30,074 bases of DNA, from the NCBI GenBank assembly GCA_900538765.1, contig UQAB01000022.1, forward strand, positions 1 through 30,074. The letters run 5' to 3'. This document shows, in pieces, positions 28,066-30,074 of this stretch. The notes beneath the pieces are model-generated. The model saw nothing but the letters and a program-made list of their open reading frames with translations. It had not been told where the DNA came from and did not search any database. The position numbers and the translations under genes were made by a program. The stretch comes from an uncultured Azospirillum sp. Lineage in GTDB: Bacteria > Pseudomonadota > Alphaproteobacteria > RF32 > CAG-239. Each line of letters starts with the position of its first letter. Positions within the stretch are counted from its first letter, which is position 1.

Positions 28066-28749
28066 ATGCTCCCGATTTTTAGCACGCAGGGGAAAAAGAA
28101 TTTTTTCAGTGGTCTGCGCCTGAAAATGACCAAGCGGCACATTCAGATAAAAAAATCTTTTCGCAATGAATTATATCGCAAGTCTATCCATTTGAGTTCG
28201 CTGTGGATTCCGGCGCTGGTTTATTTTGCGCATCCGGGGATTTCCATTGCGCTGTTTTCTTTTCTGCTGCTGGCGGACGGGATTATCGAATACGGCAATT
28301 TCAGAAAATGGCGCTGGGCGCGGCGCAGTTTCGGGGCGTTGTTTTACAAGACCCTGCGCAGCAAAGAACTGAAAAAAGACAAGTTTCAGGTGTCGGGGTC
28401 GATGTATGTGCTGGCCGGGGCGATTATTTGCACGATGCTGTTCAGCAAGGCGGTGGCGGCGATTGCGCTGACAATCATGCTGACGTCTGATGCCTGTGCG
28501 GCTCTGTTCGGCAAGGCTTTCGGCACGCGCAAGCTCTATAAAAGCAAGTCGCTGGAGGGAACGGCCGCGTTTTTTCTCAGCGCGCTGATTATCATGATGC
28601 TGTTTAACCCGGTTTATGCCGTGACTTATGCTTCCATTCTGGCGGCGGCTGTGGCGACCTTGGCCGAGATGTTTGAGGATAAAATCGAGATTGACGACAA
28701 TCTCTCCGTGCCGCTTTTTGTCGGTATTATCTTAACTTTATTGAATTAA
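28066..28749 (+). CDS. Diacylglycerol/polyprenol kinase family membrane protein
   Basis: This is a 227-residue membrane protein related to SEC59, DGK1 and VTE5-type CTP-dependent lipid kinases. Family motifs are NELYRKSIH (34-42), SDACAALFGKAFG (141-153), KSLEG (161-165) and EMFEDKIEIDDNLSVPL (201-217). It would phosphorylate a polyprenol or diacylglycerol. Paired with a PAP2 phosphatase two genes earlier in the same direction, it suggests lipid-carrier recycling or salvage. The ATG at 28066 has GAGGAA upstream. The first 30 residues are basic and extra to the family core, so a later start is possible. Confidence 0.85.
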   Translation: MLPIFSTQGKKNFFSGLRLKMTKRHIQIKKSFRNELYRKSIHLSSLWIPALVYFAHPGISIALFSFLLLADGIIEYGNFRKWRWARRSFGALFYKTLRSKELKKDKFQVSGSMYVLAGAIICTMLFSKAVAAIALTIMLTSDACAALFGKAFGTRKLYKSKSLEGTAAFFLSALIIMMLFNPVYAVTYASILAAAVATLAEMFEDKIEIDDNLSVPLFVGIILTLLN

Positions 28750-28793
28750 TTTGCTATACTGACTCCAGGCGAATTTATTATCGGGAGGCGCGT

Positions 28794-29645
28794 ATGACTG
28801 AGAACAAAAAGCTGTTGGTGGCCGGAATCGGCGAATTGCTTTGGGATATGCTGCCTTCGGGCAAACGGGCCGGCGGCGCTCCGGTGAATTTTGTGTACAA
28901 CACTGCGCGGTTGGGGGCGGAAGGTTATGCCGTCAGCGCAGTCGGGCGGGACCGGCTTGGCGCCGAAATTCTGGAAGAGCTGCGCCGCCACGGTATTGAT
29001 TATTGCATTGAGGAAGTGGCTTATCCGACCGGGACGGTTCAGGTGAAGCTGCATGACGGGATGCCGTCTTATGAGATTGTTGAAAATGTTGCCTGGGATC
29101 ATCTTTCGGTTACGCCGCAAGCCGCGGCGATTATCAGCCGGGCTGACGCGGTTTGTTTCGGAACGCTGGCCAGCCGCTTTGAGGAAACACGGCGGACGAT
29201 TGCGGCGCTTTTGGCGATGGCGCCGGCGCAGGCTTTGAAGTTTTATGACATTAATTTGCGCAAGGGGTATTATTCGCGGGAGCTGATTGCGGCGTTGTTG
29301 CAGCAGGCCAATGCTTTTAAAATCAATGACGAGGAAATGCTGGTTTTTCGCGAGTTGTTTGGTTACAGCGGCAGTGACGAGGATATCTGTTTGAAGCTGA
29401 TTCATGAATATAAGCTGCGTTATGTGGTTTTTACGGCCGGAGAAAAGTACAGCATTATTTATGACGGCCGGGAGAAATCTTATCTTGAAACACCGAAGGT
29501 CAAGGTGGTGGATACGGTTGGTGCCGGCGATGCTTTTTCCGGAACGTTTATTTATCATATTCTCAGCGGGAAACCTTTGGCCGAGGCCCATGCGGCGGCG
29601 GTCGAGCGGGCAGCCAGGGTTTGCGAACAGGCCGGTGCCTGGTAA
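28794..29645 (+). CDS. PfkB-family sugar kinase, fructokinase-like
   Basis: This 283-residue cytoplasmic ribokinase-family enzyme probably phosphorylates fructose or a related sugar with ATP. The N-terminal substrate motif GKRAGGAPVNFVYNTARLG (23-41) is typical of bacterial fructokinases. The C-terminal ATP/anion-hole motif DTVGAGDAFSG (240-250) carries the catalytic D246. GGGAGG lies 5 nt before the ATG. It follows the lipid-kinase gene after 44 nt and may be cotranscribed, though no functional link is obvious. Length is slightly shorter than the usual roughly 300 residues. Confidence 0.9.
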   Translation: MTENKKLLVAGIGELLWDMLPSGKRAGGAPVNFVYNTARLGAEGYAVSAVGRDRLGAEILEELRRHGIDYCIEEVAYPTGTVQVKLHDGMPSYEIVENVAWDHLSVTPQAAAIISRADAVCFGTLASRFEETRRTIAALLAMAPAQALKFYDINLRKGYYSRELIAALLQQANAFKINDEEMLVFRELFGYSGSDEDICLKLIHEYKLRYVVFTAGEKYSIIYDGREKSYLETPKVKVVDTVGAGDAFSGTFIYHILSGKPLAEAHAAAVERAARVCEQAGAW

Positions 29646-29667
29646 CCTGCACGCACCCGGACGCCGG

Positions 29668-29735
29668 GTTGCGGAAAGTTAGCTGTGGGTTGTTCCGTGC
29701 AGAAAGAAGCGCGATGCTTAGATTGGGGCTGCCAG
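29668..29735 (-). repeat. Intergenic repeat family C, minus-strand copy
   Basis: GCGGAAAGTTAGCTGTGGG, GTTCCGTGCAGAAAGAAGCG and CGATGCTTAGATTGGGGCTG are the reverse complement of the family core seen at 1743. No gene is supported between 29646 and 29808. Confidence 0.7.
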
Positions 29736-29808
29736 AAGATATTTTTCTCCATACAAACGAGGTCTTCAACCAGAGCCGGTTAGGCAGAGAAAGAAAAGGA
29801 AGAACTCG

Positions 29809-30069
29809 TTAGTGGGTGGGAGTATTTTCGTCTTGTTCCCGGGGGAGGGCGTCGATACGGAGGTCGTATCCTATTTTATTAAGATAAGTCCAGAGTTGTG
29901 CCAGTGTCCAGTTGTAAAGCTCTTTTTTGCCGCATTCCAGAAGCATGACGTTTAAGGGTGTCAGGCCGGTGATTTCAGGCATATCTTCAAAGATGAAATG
30001 ACGTTTGCGGCGGCAGTCGCGCAATTTTAGTCCCAGCCTTTTGAAGAAATCTGTTTTGCTCTTTTTCAT
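29809..30069 (-). CDS. Small XRE-like HTH protein at the window edge
   Basis: This is an 86-residue basic protein with a probable Cro/CI-type helix-turn-helix. Residues about 11-72 (RLGLKLRDCRRKRHFIFEDM, then TGLTPLNVMLLECGKKELYN, LAQLWTYLNKIGYDLRIDA) have the spacing of the XRE fold, including a final helix often seen in HigA-like antitoxins. It might be an antitoxin or a stand-alone regulator. The ATG at 30069 is 5 bases from the end of the window, so a longer reading frame, an upstream promoter or a partner gene cannot be excluded. Confidence 0.6.
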   Translation of the reverse strand: MKKSKTDFFKRLGLKLRDCRRKRHFIFEDMPEITGLTPLNVMLLECGKKELYNWTLAQLWTYLNKIGYDLRIDALPREQDENTPTH

Positions 30070-30074
30070 TTTCT

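Overview
The window looks like the chromosome of an uncultured, probably gut-associated alphaproteobacterium. This rests on an alphaproteobacterial-type XRE regulator, a DUF6362 phage-type protein, Gram-negative envelope genes, roughly mid-range GC, and many REP/MITE-like intergenic repeats. It is an inference from gene content only; there is no rRNA or marker phylogeny here. I see no tRNA, rRNA, CRISPR array, integrase or terminase.

Layout. 1-1400: repeats, a TspO-family membrane protein, and a small two-gene minus-strand unit with a repressor-type promoter. 1440-2127: two palindromic operators, a 34-bp inverted repeat, then a strong promoter, a highly structured RNA of about 266 nt and a terminator, directly upstream of an XRE regulator (2153-2638). 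2848-5440: a phage-like module with a minus-strand repressor, a small membrane protein and a P22AR/ORF6C-like protein, divergent from a replication-type winged-helix protein and a DUF6362 protein. The divergent control region carries the same palindromic operator seen at 1445-1494, so the repressor probably also controls the outlying pair at 925-1400. 5762-6682: a secreted Cys-rich protein.

7090-10299: a tightly overlapping minus-strand operon with an HNH-motif protein, a SMI1/KNR4 (SUKH)-like protein and Sua5/TsaC. 10425-12969: two metallo-aminopeptidases (M17, M29). 13381-14562: a GltD-type oxidoreductase. 14661-18945: an AT-rich glycosyltransferase island headed by a serine-recombinase-like protein that lacks catalytic residues. 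19030-20510: an ECF sigma operon in the order small membrane protein, sigma factor, His-rich Spy/CpxP-like periplasmic protein, with an ECF-type promoter in front. 20563-22088: two tandem membrane-protein paralogues with identical ends and diverged cores.

22541-24805: a U32 (RlhA-like) protein. 24802-25532: a tandem cluster of MITE-like palindromes. 25588-25902: a small gene preceded by an in-frame ATG-TAA. 26018-26374: a BOF-family lipoprotein. 26598-28749: an envelope-lipid cluster (LtaS-type membrane region without its enzyme domain, PAP2 phosphatase, polyprenol/diacylglycerol kinase family). 28794-29645: a PfkB sugar kinase. 29809-30069: a small XRE-like protein at the window edge.

The strongest candidates for something undescribed are the structured RNA at 1862-2127, the shared-operator phage-like regulon, the sigma operon, the tandem paralogues, and the HNH/SUKH operon.
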